A DNA stretch of 64,000 nt from Suillus spraguei (GCA_016800925.1 JABCPU010000016.1:62001-126000); one strand, 5' to 3'. Counted from the first letter of the stretch, positions 1 through 12,841 are shown. Made by a program: numbers and translations. The notes: a model not told the origin generated them from the letters alone.

Positions 1-1506
1 AATATGATTTACACTGAGTAAGCCATGAACACAGAAGAGTGCCCCATGCTCGGACCTGGAAAAGTCGAGAGCCTTGCACATTATAAGTCAGATGCTGGTC
101 ATTTGGAAAACGAAGCCAGAGTGCTTACATCTGAAAAATGAAAATGCGTAATACAAATACTGTCAGCAAGAATGTATAAATAAAACGCGTTATGGATCAT
201 ACTCCTGTAAACAATTCCATGAGAAAACTGCAAATCGTGCGTCTAGACAAGCATGCTCACTTCTGTTGATGCATCCGCACTGAGGCACACTAGAGCGCGT
301 GTGAGAGATATTTTGCAACATAGATATTAACATACGATATGTACCAAGGCTAAGGACATATCAGGCCACTGGTAGGAGCTAAATACAAGTGCTTACATTA
401 CAACGGAGTCGCCCAAGTAGCGGTCCTAACAAACATGAAGACTAGAAAAATTCACACTAGCTGCACATACCAACAGATATAAGGCGGCCACTAACGAAGG
501 CGACCTCCGCTGGAAATCAACGAAATTAGCATATAATGGGTGGACACCATTTTCGACTCACCCATATATAATCTATCTGAGTCCAGCGGTGTCATTAATT
601 TTTGCTCTCGGCGATCGGTCAACAGTGACTCACTTCACGATTGAAGGTCAATACTGGACAGACGATAACTGAGTGAGCGATCATAAAACTTGAAAATTTT
701 CATACCGTGATCATACAAGACGGCGACGGCGACGGCAACTGAAAACAATGTTGGGATTGAATCAGATTGGAAGTTGAGAAGATCACCGGAACTAACTTTG
801 TGCATAAGAAAATGAATTAAGCTCATTTGTTATTGTTGTTGCGGTAGAACTCATGTGTTGCAATGCGCTCAACTACTTTCAGGGGTAGAAAAAGCTCTGG
901 GTAAAGGTCAGCATCAGAATTGTTGGACAACGGAAAGGCTGGCTCCCTACTCGCACGATGCTTATAAGGCTTCGGATAAGAAGCACGCGTTTAGGGTCCT
1001 ACCATTTCAAAGGGCGCAAAGGCGTCGATAACAGAGATGACGTTTAGCCACTAAAATATTGATTAATCAAGGACTTACGTTGAGTAAACTGATATAGCCT
1101 AGAACACAAAAGTACGCTTATGGCCGCAGAACTTGCGCCGCTCAGGATTGGCATGTGTCAAGTCCTTTAAAACCCGAGTGAATTGAGGAACATGTCAGAC
1201 TCGGAAGTGCGGCACATTGGGCGGGGGCGAAGTACTTACTGGTAATTGAACGTTCTGGGCGCCTTAAGACCGTGGTGGGGTCGCTCATGGTTATGCACGA
1301 GTGTCATGTTACTGTAAGTTGACATACTTACAATCACGTACTTGGTGTATCATAGTGACTTCGCGTGTAGTAGTAGGTTACCGAACTTAACTTAATCTGA
1401 CTAAGCGGCATGCTTAATTACCACTGGTGGGCCTCACATCTTGCCAATAGATTCGGTGCACGACGGTGCTGAGTCTGCTGACCGCTCTCCAGTCATTCCG
1501 ACATAC
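1..1506. other. Intergenic, no gene recognised
   Basis: Both strands were read without finding an ORF with a recognisable domain or a convincing spliced model. The sequence is AT-rich near the window edge. The last part is the presumed promoter and 5' leader of the following Wss1-like gene. An AG at 1449-1450, preceded by a pyrimidine-poor stretch, could be a 5'-UTR intron acceptor, but this is weak. Confidence 0.5.
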
Positions 1507-2868
1507 ATGTTGCAAACTTTCGTGACATCATTTACTCACTTGAAGGACCGCCCACATGCAGATCGAGCCTTGCTCATGCTTCAACGGGTAGCTACCCTAG
1601 TAAAACCTATAATGAGGAAACATGGCTGGGTCCTGCCGTTATTATCTGAATTTTTTCCCGAAAGCCCCAATTTAGTCGGTAAGTTTCTTCCAGCAGCCTA
1701 TTTGAAGTATCTTCTTAGGGTCATCATGCAGGGTTGAGTGAGTGTCGGACTCAAGCTGTTCATTGTGCTTGCTGACACACATTCAGATGTAAACGGAGGA
1801 GAGCAAATTCTTCTGAGATTGCGCCTTCCGTGGGCTCCCGACACCTTCTATGAGGAAGATCAGGTTGTTCGGGTCATGCTCCATGAGGCAAGAAATTCTC
1901 TCGACGTGTTCAAGCCATAGCTAATAATATATTTCAATAGCTTACCCATATTGTCCACGGTCCCCATGACGAATCTTTTTACAAGTTTCTAGCTGCACTC
2001 GAAGACGAGTATGATGCGCTAGTGCGCTCCGGCTACGCTGGTGAAGGCTTCTTTTCTCCTGGTCACCGACTGGGCGCAGGGGTATCACACGACCTCCCGC
2101 CGCACTTAGCTAGACTCAAGGCTCTTGAAGCTGCTGAAAAGAGGCATCGCACAAATGGTATTCTCGGCGGCGGCGGCGGCAGGTTAGGAGGCAGTAGAAT
2201 TACTGCGCTGCAAGGGATGAATCCTCGTGAACTGGCCGCACAGGTCCTTCTTTACGTTTTCCGTCTCTTGGAAATATACGTTAATATACGTTTCGTAGGC
2301 TGCCGAGCGCAGAAAGCGTGACGAGATTGAGTGTGGGTCGGGTACACTTGCCCAGCGTGAAGCCGAGAGAGCAGCCAAGGAAAGCATCCAAGATATCATC
2401 GACCTTACCGACGATTCCCCTCTAGAGCCGTGGTCTTGTCCTACGTGCACACTGGACAATGAGTCGATTGTACTGCAATGTGCAGCATGCTTCACTGTCC
2501 GTCCTTTCAACTCTGCAAGTCAATCACATGTTAGTGGGGGACCATCGAGGCTACAGGGTGGTGCTTCTGTATCAAACTCTGACGTACAAAAACGGTCTAG
2601 AGTCATTGCAGTGAGGCAGCCGATCAATATCAGGGACCGCACTCCTCGGAAACAGGGCGAGACCTCAGCTGATGGTAGACAATGGGCTTGTGCGGTCTGC
2701 ACGTTTGTCAACGACCAACAAACACGCCAATGTACCTTGTGTTTAACAGAGCGTCCTCGAGATCCCGTGGGATGGACTTGTATAACATGTGGTGAGGCTG
2801 ACATGCCCCACCAATTTTGGTCGTGTCGATTTTGTGGCGCGATCAAGACGGAGAGCACTTATGGCTAA
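1507..2868 (+). CDS. WSS1: Wss1-like WLM-domain metalloprotease with RanBP2 zinc fingers
   Basis: Four exons (1507-1678, 1787-1887, 1941-2243, 2299-2868) join in frame to 381 residues. The N-terminal half is a WLM/Wss1 metalloprotease domain. Residues 90-100 form the zinc site HELTHIVHGPH (His90, Glu91, His94, His100), followed by the family's SGYAGEGFFSPGHRLG stretch. The C-terminal half has two RanBP2-type zinc fingers, one starting at Trp237 (C-x2-C ... C-x2-C) and one near Trp321, plus a final W-x-C-x2-C ... C-x2-C pair ending about eight residues before the stop. Wss1 proteins cut proteins crosslinked to DNA and act with SUMO and Cdc48. Met1507 was chosen because homologous proteins begin just before the F-V-x-S-F-T-H-L-K-D motif. 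The second intron begins with GC rather than GT and splits the HE|LTH codons. Family assignment is strong; activity is inferred. Confidence 0.88.
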
Positions 2869-3374
2869 AGGACTTTGTATCACACAGCAATTTCGCATCA
2901 ATTCCAGGGCTTCATGTTACAAATTTTTTTTGGATCCTCGTTTATTGTCCGCTGGCCTGGGGACAATGCCCTATGTTAGACAATACATGCTATATGTAAA
3001 GTTTCTCGTTATCTTGGATGACGAATCTCGTTTGATGGTCCTGGCCGGATGGGTACGTACAAGCCTTGGGTGCGTTCGAAATCTTTGTCGTCTATGTTCT
3101 TTGCTTGTTCTTCTCTTTGGGTGGCAAGACGTCGCGTCACCGAACACCGTTTCGAATCTTCTTGAGCTTGCAATGTACTTCAACAGGGGGTTACAATACC
3201 TTCACTGTGATGTCACACTTTCACTTGGACAGTTTTCCTCGCATGTATTGTTGCTGTCCCAGTGCTCCGCATAGATATGGTTATCGTATGATCATATGGT
3301 GTTTGCTCACAATGCTGCAATCAGTTGTTTGCTAATCTGGGTCTCAAAGGGAATAACCATGATTCACGGTTTCC
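2869..3374. other. 3' flank of the Wss1-like gene, nothing recognised
   Basis: Several overlapping open frames exist on both strands, but none shows a domain, codon regularity or splice pattern that would support a gene. The first part is probably the 3' UTR of the upstream gene. Confidence 0.45.
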
Positions 3375-4672
3375 GGTACCCTGTTATCACTCAGACCTTA
3401 CTCGGTTCTTTCGAGTTTCTCCAAACCCTGCACAGAAAAAGTCCGAACACCCTCACGGCATTCACACCGAAAAGACCCCAGACTCTGCAGGATATGTTCG
3501 CTTCAGTTTATTTGTTGCAGCTGCTATATGACGGCCTCGCCATATAACAACCTCCAGCCTCACCGACATTAATGAAAATATCACGTATTTCTCTGAAGAG
3601 TCTGAGATCCAGGCTGCTGAAGTCCGGTAGTCCTACGGCTTCCAAATCATGATATAGAATATTCACTCCGACACTTATATCAAGGTTTCCTACCTAGCGC
3701 GAATATCTCTTTGTGGATATCTAATCGGCCTTCTGTGGTTCCGTTACTTTTATCTTCTGGCTCGAGCGCATCTTCAAGTTATGCCTGGTCTTACGCTCGC
3801 CAATAAACTCGTCACCCGCGACTCGGATGAGGGGTATGCATACTGACTTTGCTTGCTTGCTCTTTAGCCACCTTAAGTATCATCCGCACTCCGTGAGTTC
3901 TGTGACTGATTGATACACACTGCACACGATTATGTCATTGCATGCTGAGTTGTGACCAGCGAGTTCGACGACTCGCTGATTCCGTTCCACCTCACCCGTG
4001 TTCGTATCTCGCAGTTCAGTACTCTTGGTGGTGCGGTCTGTGGATGAGGATGAATACTTAGATTGAATATAATATAACATACCACAACCTCGTTGTTTGA
4101 ACCACTGTGCTTGGGCGCCACCTCAACCAATCCAACCGACAACAAGACACTCCGACCCATTTTATGGTTACTAGCAGGCTTCGCAAGGGGGTGAACTTCA
4201 AGTTCAAGATACATTCATCGGTGTCATTACTGCATACTATGATACAAATGACACGATGTTTGAAGACCAAATACCATGTCAGCAATGAGAGTGGTATGGG
4301 AAAAGTACTAAGACATTGATGAGCTAAAGACGATGACAACAGAAGATCAGGGCGGTTGATGAGCTGCACGAGATCGATCATTTGTGGCTGCTCAACAACC
4401 TTGATTGTGTTCGCTTGATGGGTGTCTCGACGTGTGCTATCCAAGCTCAAGTTGGGGAAGAGCAAGGGGAGGGAAGGAAGGAAGTAAAGATACCTTAAGG
4501 TCGTTACTATATACCGCTCGATAATAGCTGCAACAATAAACTGAAGCGAACATGTTCTGTAGAGTCTGGGGTCTTTTCGTTGTGAATGCCGTGAGGGTGT
4601 TCGGACTTTTTCTATGCAGGGTTTGGGGAAACTCGAAAGAACCGAGTAAGGTCCGACTGATAACAGGGTACC
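3375..4672. repeat. Inverted-repeat element with about 150-bp arms
   Basis: The arm at 3375-3527 reappears reverse-complemented at 4521-4672. Both arms start at the outside with GGTACCCTGTTATCA and end inside near GTTGCAGCT. They differ by scattered substitutions and a few 1-nt indels. The roughly 1-kb interior has no intact ORF; around 3690-3850 one plus-strand frame stays open for about 50 codons but matches nothing I recognise. The outer end of the right arm lies only about 90 bp beyond the stop codon of the RAD5-like gene. The most likely explanation is a non-autonomous DNA transposon or two inverted copies of one repeat. No clear target-site duplication was found, so the true ends are uncertain. 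Confidence 0.6.
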
Positions 4673-4762
4673 ATGAACTCCTACATACGCCTGGATCGTG
4701 GGTTTTGTCCAAGTCTATTTTGATTCCATGATTAATTGCTACTTGCATTTAGTTCGATGTCA

Positions 4763-7700
4763 TTAATTATCACCAAATATAACTTTCAGGTTCTCAAGAC
4801 TCTCTGGGTCTGCTTTACCCGATTTATCGTTTCCCCGAAACGCCTCTTTCACGATAGCGGTCTTGCGTTTTTGAATCTGGAGTATGCGGCCTTCGATGGT
4901 GTTATCGACCTCGAAGAAGGTTTAATGGTTATGATAAACAGAGATCAAGACTCACTATAAAATGTTTGACATACACAGTTCTCTCTTGGCCTATTCGGTG
5001 CACGCGATCGATGGCTATCAGCAAAATCAGTAGGGTCAACCAGGGTCAACCAACCCGGACACCAACCTTGATTTTCCGTCGCCGCGTTCCACCAGCAGTC
5101 CATCTAAATACTATTTATCAGCGTGACGCGAGGCAACAAATTCGGGGACTAACCATGAAGACATGATTGGCGCTCGTCAGCTGTTGTCGTAACGTTCAGC
5201 AAATTTAAGAGGCAGGTGGCTTGCGCTTACGTTCAGGCCAACACCACCTGCTTTCAAGCTGACAATGAGAACCTTGGGCTTCCGCTCGTTCTGCTTGAAT
5301 TCTGATATGGCAGCATTACGCTTCTTGAGGTCCATTGATCCATCAAAACGATACCACGACAGACGTTCACGGTCCAGTGCTACAGAGATAAGCGAAAGGA
5401 AAGACGTGAACTGCGAGAAGACGACAGCACGGAAGTAGGGGTCCTGATCTCGAAGTCGTCCTGAAACCAGCTTAGCTCAGAGTGGAATGGACTATACAAA
5501 GGAGCACCTACTAAGGTTTTGTATCAGCGCATCTAGTTTCGTGGACGATCTAAAATCATTCCGGCGCAGAAAGATTTCTGATGTTGACATCTCTTCTTTT
5601 TCGTCCCCTGTGGACTCCTGGTGTAGAATATCTTGACCAGACGACCGGAGAACCTCAATGAGATCTTGCTCCTTGACTGGTCCTTGCGAGCACGTCGGGC
5701 ATCGTGGTATCTCTCCTTTGTCTGTGCACGTTGCAAGATATGCTATGATGCACTCTTTACAACTGTGCTATAACATTAGCATAGGTAGATGAAACAATTA
5801 GTGTTAGGCGCACCATTGATGCATACAGGGAGGGATAATGGAAGGTGTCTGCATCACATCTAGACAGATTGGGCATTCTGCATCATTGGACATGTCAAGG
5901 TTGGCTAAAACGCTCTCAGCATAGGCCGCTTTCGAGCCATTCATCAGGGTGTCCACGTCAATCGCTCCATCTTTAGAGTGTCCAGAAGATCGAGTCTTTG
6001 TCCCATCGCTAGTATCAGCGACAAGATCTGGATGAAGTACTGCCCGGCGCAGTCTTGAAAGAGTTCAGAATTAGCATACAACAGGTATCAGAAGTCTCAC
6101 CTCATAATCATAGCAAGAATGTGGGTATAATTTTTACCTACGAGCCCTTTCGCATTGAGCTGATCGAAGTTCCGCTTTGCCGCATTGTAAATAGAGTCAT
6201 ATATCTTTTGTTCTGCAGGTGCAAAATGCAGTGTATCAACGGTGACCTCCTTCGCAGGTAACTCAACGATGCGTTTTCCAGAGTTATCACGCATGTTCTT
6301 CTCGCGTCGGAGAAGCACACTCTCAAGGATCACCTGTACTATTTCTATTGCTTTGGGATCGCGAGCGAGGAATGGCACAGTAATGAAGCTGGCAAATGGC
6401 TTCGGCGTCAACAAGAATGGAAATATCGACGAGAAGGATAGACACATACGAGCGGAAGAATGAGTACGATGACCATGGTGCATACTCCAGGAATTGGCTA
6501 ACATGAAATCAGTCAAACTATTGTATAGCATAGTTTTGGCACTCACAGAAGCGAATGCAAGTCCTCGAGTTTATTGACAATAGGAGTTCCTAATTGTAAT
6601 TTAGTATTTGAGTTGTAAAAATACCAGTGTAGTTACCTGTCACCGCCCATCTACGTCTAGCACGAAGAGCATACACAGCTCGTGCGGTTTTACTTGTCCT
6701 GGACTTACAGTGATGAGCTTCGTCCAAGATAACTCGTAGCCACTCCACTTCACAAGCCATTAATCAAGGAATTTTCGTTGACTCCTAGGACATACCTTGG
6801 AAAATAGAAGATTGACCACCGGACTTAAGGAATTTGGAGTGTTCGGAAGCGAGCACGCCGTAGGATGTAACAATCACGGTGATAGACGCATCATCCATCG
6901 TATCATCTTCTATACCGTCCAAGTCCAGCCTGTTCTGTCCGTGCCAGACAGTGACTTTGAGGGTCCCTGGCGCACTCGATCGCTGGAGTTCCTCGTGCCA
7001 TTGAGAGAGCAGTGAGGTAGGAGCAACAATCAATGTTGCAGAAGGGCCTTTGGTAGGCTTTTTCTTTTGTCCAATAGCTCTTGACCGAAAGGCATTGTCA
7101 AGTTTCAGCTGACGAGTGCGCGCAAGATCCCTGGGTGTATCGTCAGGAAGAATAGGTTCCGGACCTCGATTTGCATGAATGAGAGCGGATAGCATAATGG
7201 TTTTTCCCATTCCCACTGAGACGAGTGAATCAGTTCCAATCACCGCACAAAGGTTACAAGGACGCACTCTCTGCACGATATACCAGATTGAAAGATTGTT
7301 GTTTATGAGCAAGGTGATGTCAGATAAGAATTACACTTTACCATCACTGGCAAGACATGAGTATATATCAGTGAACAGATGCTTACTACTTACGCGAGGA
7401 TCCCTCCTTTGAGTTTGCGTTCGGCTTTAGGAAAGTCAAGACTAAGTTCTCCGGAATAAGGGTTGAAGTAGAATAGTTTCTCGTCTTGAGTCAGATCGAT
7501 TATACCATCTTGAGGTTCGGCAGGGAAAGCATACCTATAAGAACGATTAACCATTGTTCCTATAGCATAGTTGGGGGCTTACTCGCTCCATAGAGGGTGC
7601 ATAGACACAGCTTCTCTAGCAGATATTTCACCTAATTCCCTTGAATGCATCCACCTTGTATGAGTCAGTAGGGGAGAACAAGAAATTCGATAATTTTCTG

Positions 7701-9176
7701 GCCCACATGAGCGCTTGTCTCTGGTATCCCCTTAGTGTTAATGTAAACGTGTCAGGAGGATCCATCTCAGCCATCGATTGATCGTTCTTTTGGGCTCTGG
7801 TAGACTGTCAACACGGTAGTCTGACACCATGAAATGATACCCGCTTCTTGTAGATGACATCCAACTCGTTGTCAGATAACTCCTCGCCTTCTTCTACTTC
7901 GATTTCCTCGCCATCGCCAACAGTTTCAATTTTCTTCTTCTTGGCACCGCCGGGATGTTCTATCTGGTTCTTGTTAATGCCGCCAGATGCATTTTCCGTA
8001 TTGCCATCATCTTGGACTTGGGCTCCCCTACAAGGACGGAGGTTAACAGCTTCGAAGAGAGAAAGTAGCGCAGATTTGCGTTCTCTGAGAGTTTGTTCAT
8101 CTTGTGTTTCTTGTCCCTGATTGAACATCATTTTGGTTGGTCCCTCCGCGGAAGTACTCGGTGACTTGAATGCAGATGCACGGACATATACAGACAATGA
8201 AACTATCAAGTCCGCACCGGAATGCAGAGTGGCTGGGCAGTCTACCACCGTACTGCCCTTGAAGTCAACAATCCCTGGATGCCATGGTAAATGCAAGGTT
8301 GATTCACATTGAAGATAAAGTACCAAAGTCAAGAAGCCTTGAAACCCAAGATGAAACATGCTGCGGCAGACGGCCAAACTCTGGTTGAAACATGTGAGCA
8401 CCTCAGGCTTATATCACTTGCAGATGATGCTCACCGAAACCGCGGTCATTTGTAAGGCGAACTACCGTATCGGCTTTCTTCTTCGTTTTGGGTGGCTGCG
8501 ATTTCAGCATAGAAGCGAGTGTCATTTGCTTCTTTTTACCGTTATCGGGAAGGGCTTTCTTCTTTCCTTTGCCTGAGACTGGTAGATCAGATTTAAAATC
8601 ATGAGCATCATCTCGTTCAATGTGAATGATGTCGCCTGGTTGGATATAACCTTTGCCTCTGACAGTACTCCAGGCATTCCCGACAAGGAATGATCCAAGA
8701 TATGCAGGACGATTAAATGATGCCTGTCCTGTATCTGTACGCGCCTGAACCTTGGAAGGAGGTGAGAGTCGCCTCTTCTTGACCGGTGGTTCTTCGCCAG
8801 AAGGACCTGACACAGGCGAAGAATTCCTGAGAGAGGGCCCTGATGACATACTACTGACACTGGAAGCTCGAGGAACTTCTTCAAAGGAAGGTATCTCTAG
8901 GTCACTTTCGCTGTCATCGTCATTCATGACCAACTTGGCCGAATTGATCGCAATTGGCCTTGGAGTTCGGAAACGTGGAATATCTTCATCGTCACTATCG
9001 GCAAAGAACAGACGCTTCTCGTGTGGAGAGGATGACAGACCCGATGGCGGAGGTACTTGGTGAGACGCTGGCTGCACTGATACGCTAATTTGAGCCGTTG
9101 TGGGATTCACATCCTCATCCTCATCGTCAGAACTTGCGAAAAAAAGACTATCACGAGGTTGAAAGTCCTGGGTCAT
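4763..9176 (-). CDS. RAD5: RAD5-type HIRAN/SNF2/RING DNA repair helicase-E3 ligase
   Basis: About 19 small exons join on the minus strand to roughly 1150 residues. In order: an acidic, Ser-rich N-terminus; a HIRAN domain (AYLGSFLVGNAWSTVRGKGY through GRLPQHVSSWV); SNF2 N-terminal lobe with Walker A near residue 518 and DEAH box (VILDEAHHCKS) near 665; an inserted RING finger (CPICLDVM, CMHQCCKECI, CPTC) near 880-925; and the helicase C lobe (VVFSQFTSFL, LKAGGVGLN, CWWNAATENQAIDRVHRIGQ). RAD5 family proteins polyubiquitinate PCNA and remodel stalled forks. The start MTQDFQPRDSLFFASSDDE matches the acidic N-termini usual for the family, and the stop follows VIFGDN. An apparent 5-nt exon (7343-7347) supplies the codons before Walker A, giving ADVGMGKT instead of the usual ADEMGMGKT. 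It diverges from CCT7. Confidence 0.9.
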
Positions 9177-9528
9177 AGTGAGGTAGGAAACGTGCTCGAG
9201 AATAATTCCAACGCGTTAATGCTAGTCGCGTCCGAGTTGTTTGGCCGTGCTGTTACTACGATTATCATTTCAAGTAAGACTTTTAGTGGGCATTCAAGGA
9301 ATTTTTCAGACGCGTCAGATAAATCTTCTCTATCACATTACATTTCAGCGCCGTATTTTGACCGGCCTGTACATGTGCAACCTTCTACATTTTATCACTG
9401 GAAACTAGAAGCAGAATTTTAAAGGAGCGTTCCAGTAACGCGCTAGCCAAACAAGTGCAAATCGCAGATGCCAGTAACATATTAACTGACATATTCTTGC
9501 CATCGTCTTGTGCGATCTACTTCACAAA
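9177..9528. promoter_or_regulatory. Divergent promoter region between RAD5 and CCT7
   Basis: These 352 bp separate two oppositely transcribed start codons (RAD5 at 9176 on minus, CCT7 at 9529 on plus) and must contain both promoters and leaders. No well-formed TATA box stands out. No coding sequence was found. Confidence 0.55.
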
Positions 9529-11472
9529 ATGCAGCGCGGCCTACCGATGGTACGTCCTTTCCATATATTCTGTTGGTCGTGATCGATCCTTTATTTTAGC
9601 AACCCACTGTCGTGCTCCTTCGGGAGGGCACAGACACATCTCAAGGAAATCCCCAGCTTTTGTCTAACATATCCGCATGCCTTGCCATATCCGAGACACT
9701 CTCCAGCACGCTTGGTCCGCGTGGAATGGACAAGCTAATCGTGAATGAACGTGGCGAAGCCCAGATCACCAATGACGGTGCGACGATCTTGAAACTTCTT
9801 GACATTGTTCATCCCGCTGCAAGGACTCTCGTCGACATCGCACGTGCCCAGGATGCAGAAGTCGGTGATGGAACTACCAGTGTGGTACTTTTGGCTGCCC
9901 AGTTCCTCAAAGAAGTTCGTGGATACATCGAGGAGGGTGTGAGCCCGCACATCATCATGAAGGGGTTCAGGAAGGCGTCGCAACTGGTACGTAGCATGTA
10001 TTGCTCGGCGATATCGTTTGAAAATAATGATATCAACTATAAATAGGCTGTAGAACGCATTAAGGCGATTCAGATTAGTGTTGACAAGTCTGATCCTGAG
10101 TATGTCTCTGATTGTTTGAACGACAGTCCCTAACACTTCTTCAGGCAATTCCGATCCCTTTTACTCAAATGCGCAGCGACGTCAATGTCGTCAAAATTGA
10201 TCCATTCGGAAAAACCGTTCTTCTCGAACATGGTCGTTGACGCTGTTCAGAGCCTAGATCCAAACGACTTGGACGAGTCACTCATCGGGGTGAAAAAGAT
10301 TCCAGGAGGCGGCATGCAAGACTCTCTTTTGATTCGTGGTGTTTCGTTCAAAAAAACATTCACGTATGCAGGTGCTGAGCAACAGCCGAAGTCCTTCCGG
10401 AACCCTCTCATTCTCAGCTTGAATGTGGAGCTTGAGTTGAAAGCTGAGAAGGATAATGCTGAAGTTCGAGTGGAGGCGGTAAAGGACTACCAGGCGATCG
10501 TTGATGCAGAGTGGGAGATCATTTACAAGAAGCTGGAAGCGATCGAGAAGACTGGCGCCAAAGTGGTGTTGAGTAAATTGCCAATCGGAGATCTGGCCAC
10601 TCAGTGGTTCGCCGACCGGGATATCTTCTGTGCTGGTCGTGTACCGGCTGGTGATCTTCGCAGGGTATGTCAAGCAGTAGGAGGCTCCGTACAGTCGACG
10701 TGCTCAGACATAACTCGAGAGTATCTCGGAACTTGTGGTCGGTTCGAAGAGCGTCAGGTTGGCGGCGAACGGTATAACATCTTCGAGGAGTGCCCCAAGG
10801 CACAAACATGCACGCTACTTCTTCGTGGTGGCGCAGAACAGTTCATCGAAGAAGTGGAACGTAGTCTGCATGACGCCATCATGGTTGTTAAGCGAGCAAT
10901 CCGTAATGGTGAAGTGGTGGCCGGAGGCGGAGCTGTGGAGGTAACTCACATTTCATTGTTTTGTTATGATATCTTCTCTAACTTTGTGAGTCAGATGGAT
11001 CTATCTGCGTACATTCGGAAGCATGCATTGTCCATTCCTGGGAAGCAGCAGCTGATTTTGACTGCTTTTGCAAAAGCACTAGAAATCATTCCTCGGCAAA
11101 TCTGTGACAATGCCGGTCTGGACTCTACTGACATCCTTAACAAACTGCGCATGCGACATGCCGCTGGCAACAAATGGTTCGGAGTAGACGTTGATGGTCC
11201 GGAAGGTGTCCGGGACAATATGGAGGCATTCGTCTGGGAGCCTCCGCTCGTCAAGTTGAATGCAATCAGCAGTGCAACCGAGGCCGCATGCCTCATCCTC
11301 AGTGTTGACGAAACAGTGAGAAATCCACAAAGCGAGGCAGTACGTAGGCTATTATATTTCTCTTTACAAGAATTGAGGAAATTCCGTTTAGCAAAACCCA
11401 GGTCCAAAAGCACCACCTGGTGCAGCGGCTCGTGCTCTCCGGGGCAGGGGCAGGGGCATGCCGAGGCGGTGA
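9529..11472 (+). CDS. CCT7: Chaperonin CCT/TRiC subunit eta
   Basis: Six exons (9529-9549, 9600-9986, 10047-10099, 10145-10940, 10995-11339, 11392-11472) give 560 residues, the usual length of CCT7. The protein starts MQRGLP(M)[12 protein letters not shown]. It has the group II chaperonin equatorial motifs [11 protein letters not shown] and the nucleotide-binding GDGTTSVV near residue 97. The apical domain reads [11 protein letters not shown] and [13 protein letters not shown], followed by VVAGGGAVE and a C-terminal tail [10 protein letters not shown]. These are diagnostic for the eta subunit of the cytosolic TRiC ring, which folds actin, tubulin and WD-repeat proteins. All introns are 45-60 nt GT-AG. 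A decayed partial copy lies at 16170-17075. Confidence 0.95.
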
Positions 11473-11747
11473 AGAAGACGGTATTGCCGACGTAAGGTTA
11501 GAAGGAGAAGCGTGACTTGATAATGACACGTACCGTACTATTTGTTCGCAGCAATCAAGTGCTAATCATGGTACCTACTTTGACGGGCCCTCGTTAAAAT
11601 GGAAGCTATGTCCATTTTACACCCTGGGCTTCATCACGCGCGTCTGCTGTACGAAAGGTACACACCCACGAACACGGTATATGATCTTTCGGTTCAAAGG
11701 ACACACCGAGTAAGACTCTCGATACGGCAGGAACGATGGATCTTAGG

Positions 11748-12265
11748 CTACGCTCCGAGTCTCAGATTGCTTGTCGGAAAGCCCCCTTCCTCTGAACGAT
11801 CATCGTAAGGATCATCAAGCTTCTCGCAGCTTTAGGCATATCTTTCAAAGACACAATATTGGCCTTGAAGGTGTTGCAACGCAGCCCTCCGTCTCTGACG
11901 ACCTGGTAACTCTGGAGATGTGAATCGGCCCCCTCCTGAATATGGGAATACTCCCAAGTTCGATCCCGACGCGCAAGACTTGGAGGGAGGAGAATGCGAG
12001 TGTAGCACAACCAGGACTTCAGAATCCTAATAATGACTCACTCGTGATTGCAGAAACTCGTTCTGAAGATTGACAACCGCGTCATGATCTGGGTTGGCGT
12101 GGTGTTCTTTACCTTGAACCTTCACTGGACGAATGTTTCTCAGGCGAGCACCAACAACTTCCTTGACCGTCGCGGTTTGTCCAAGATCCCTCGGGAAATG
12201 ATGTTTAACAGCTTCAGCAGGGACACCAAACGCATCTGGAGCCTATAACAAAGGATCTAGGAAAT
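11748..12265 (-). CDS. Exons of an unidentified minus-strand gene
   Basis: Weak model. On the minus strand an acceptor (TTATAG) is followed by an open exon reading APDAFGVPAEAVKHHFPRD and GARLRNIRPVKVQ, ending at a GT donor. A 50-nt intron and a short exon NEFLQSR with a GT donor come next, and a possible last exon ends DDPYDDRSEEGGFPTSNLRL before a stop at 11748. The amino-acid texture looks coding, but I do not recognise a family and could not link all exons in one frame. The sequence just 5' of the first exon (about 12250-12330) resembles 17430-17530, so the segment carrying CCT7 and this gene's 5' side was duplicated together. It could be a decaying gene. Confidence 0.3.
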
Positions 12266-12841
12266 GAGACGTTGAAACTTAGGTTTGCCTATTAGCGAAC
12301 ACTACTGGGTGTCTTTGTTTCTGCTTCGTGTGTATGAACTGGACCAGGCCAGCACCATGAGGCGACTTTGCGTGCCCAATGTCCTGTTTTCTTTGGTGAT
12401 AATATAGTAACGCTTAGTACGTCTGAAGTTCGCCAAACTTCCATGAGACTCTCCAGGTTAATTAAGCAATCTTGAGAAGTCTGATTGCTCGTGAGCCTCT
12501 GCCAAAATCAAAGCCAATGGCTGCTTGCGCATGTTCATCAATACGAGTGCACACTTTCTTCCGGATAAACCTTGAACTAAGTGTATTGGCAGTATCACAT
12601 GTATCGTGTATGTGTGAGATGATTAGAGGGATATATCAATGTAAATGACGTTGGAATAACTGGAGGAGCGACGATAGCGAGACGATAGTATAATACAATA
12701 TTTGATGACGTGGCAATATACAAGTTGAAACCCGACCGACAAAATTGGAATTAGTCGACTGGTGACGGTTTGTTAGGAATACTATCTGGCACTGGCACAT
12801 TTGTAGCTATAGCGAACTATGTAGCTTTCATAGCCAGCTTT
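12266..12841. other. Intergenic, no gene recognised
   Basis: AT-rich sequence without a supported ORF. The part near 12250-12330 is similar to 17430-17530 (minus-strand orientation), marking an old duplication that also moved part of CCT7. Confidence 0.4.

Noticed and set aside
2184..2510. Minus-strand open frame inside the Wss1-like gene
   Set aside because: It lies opposite exons 3 and 4 of a gene with clear zinc-binding motifs; a shadow.
3690..3850. Membrane-protein-like frame inside the inverted-repeat element
   Set aside because: Open for only about 50 codons, with no start, no partner exons and no family I could name.
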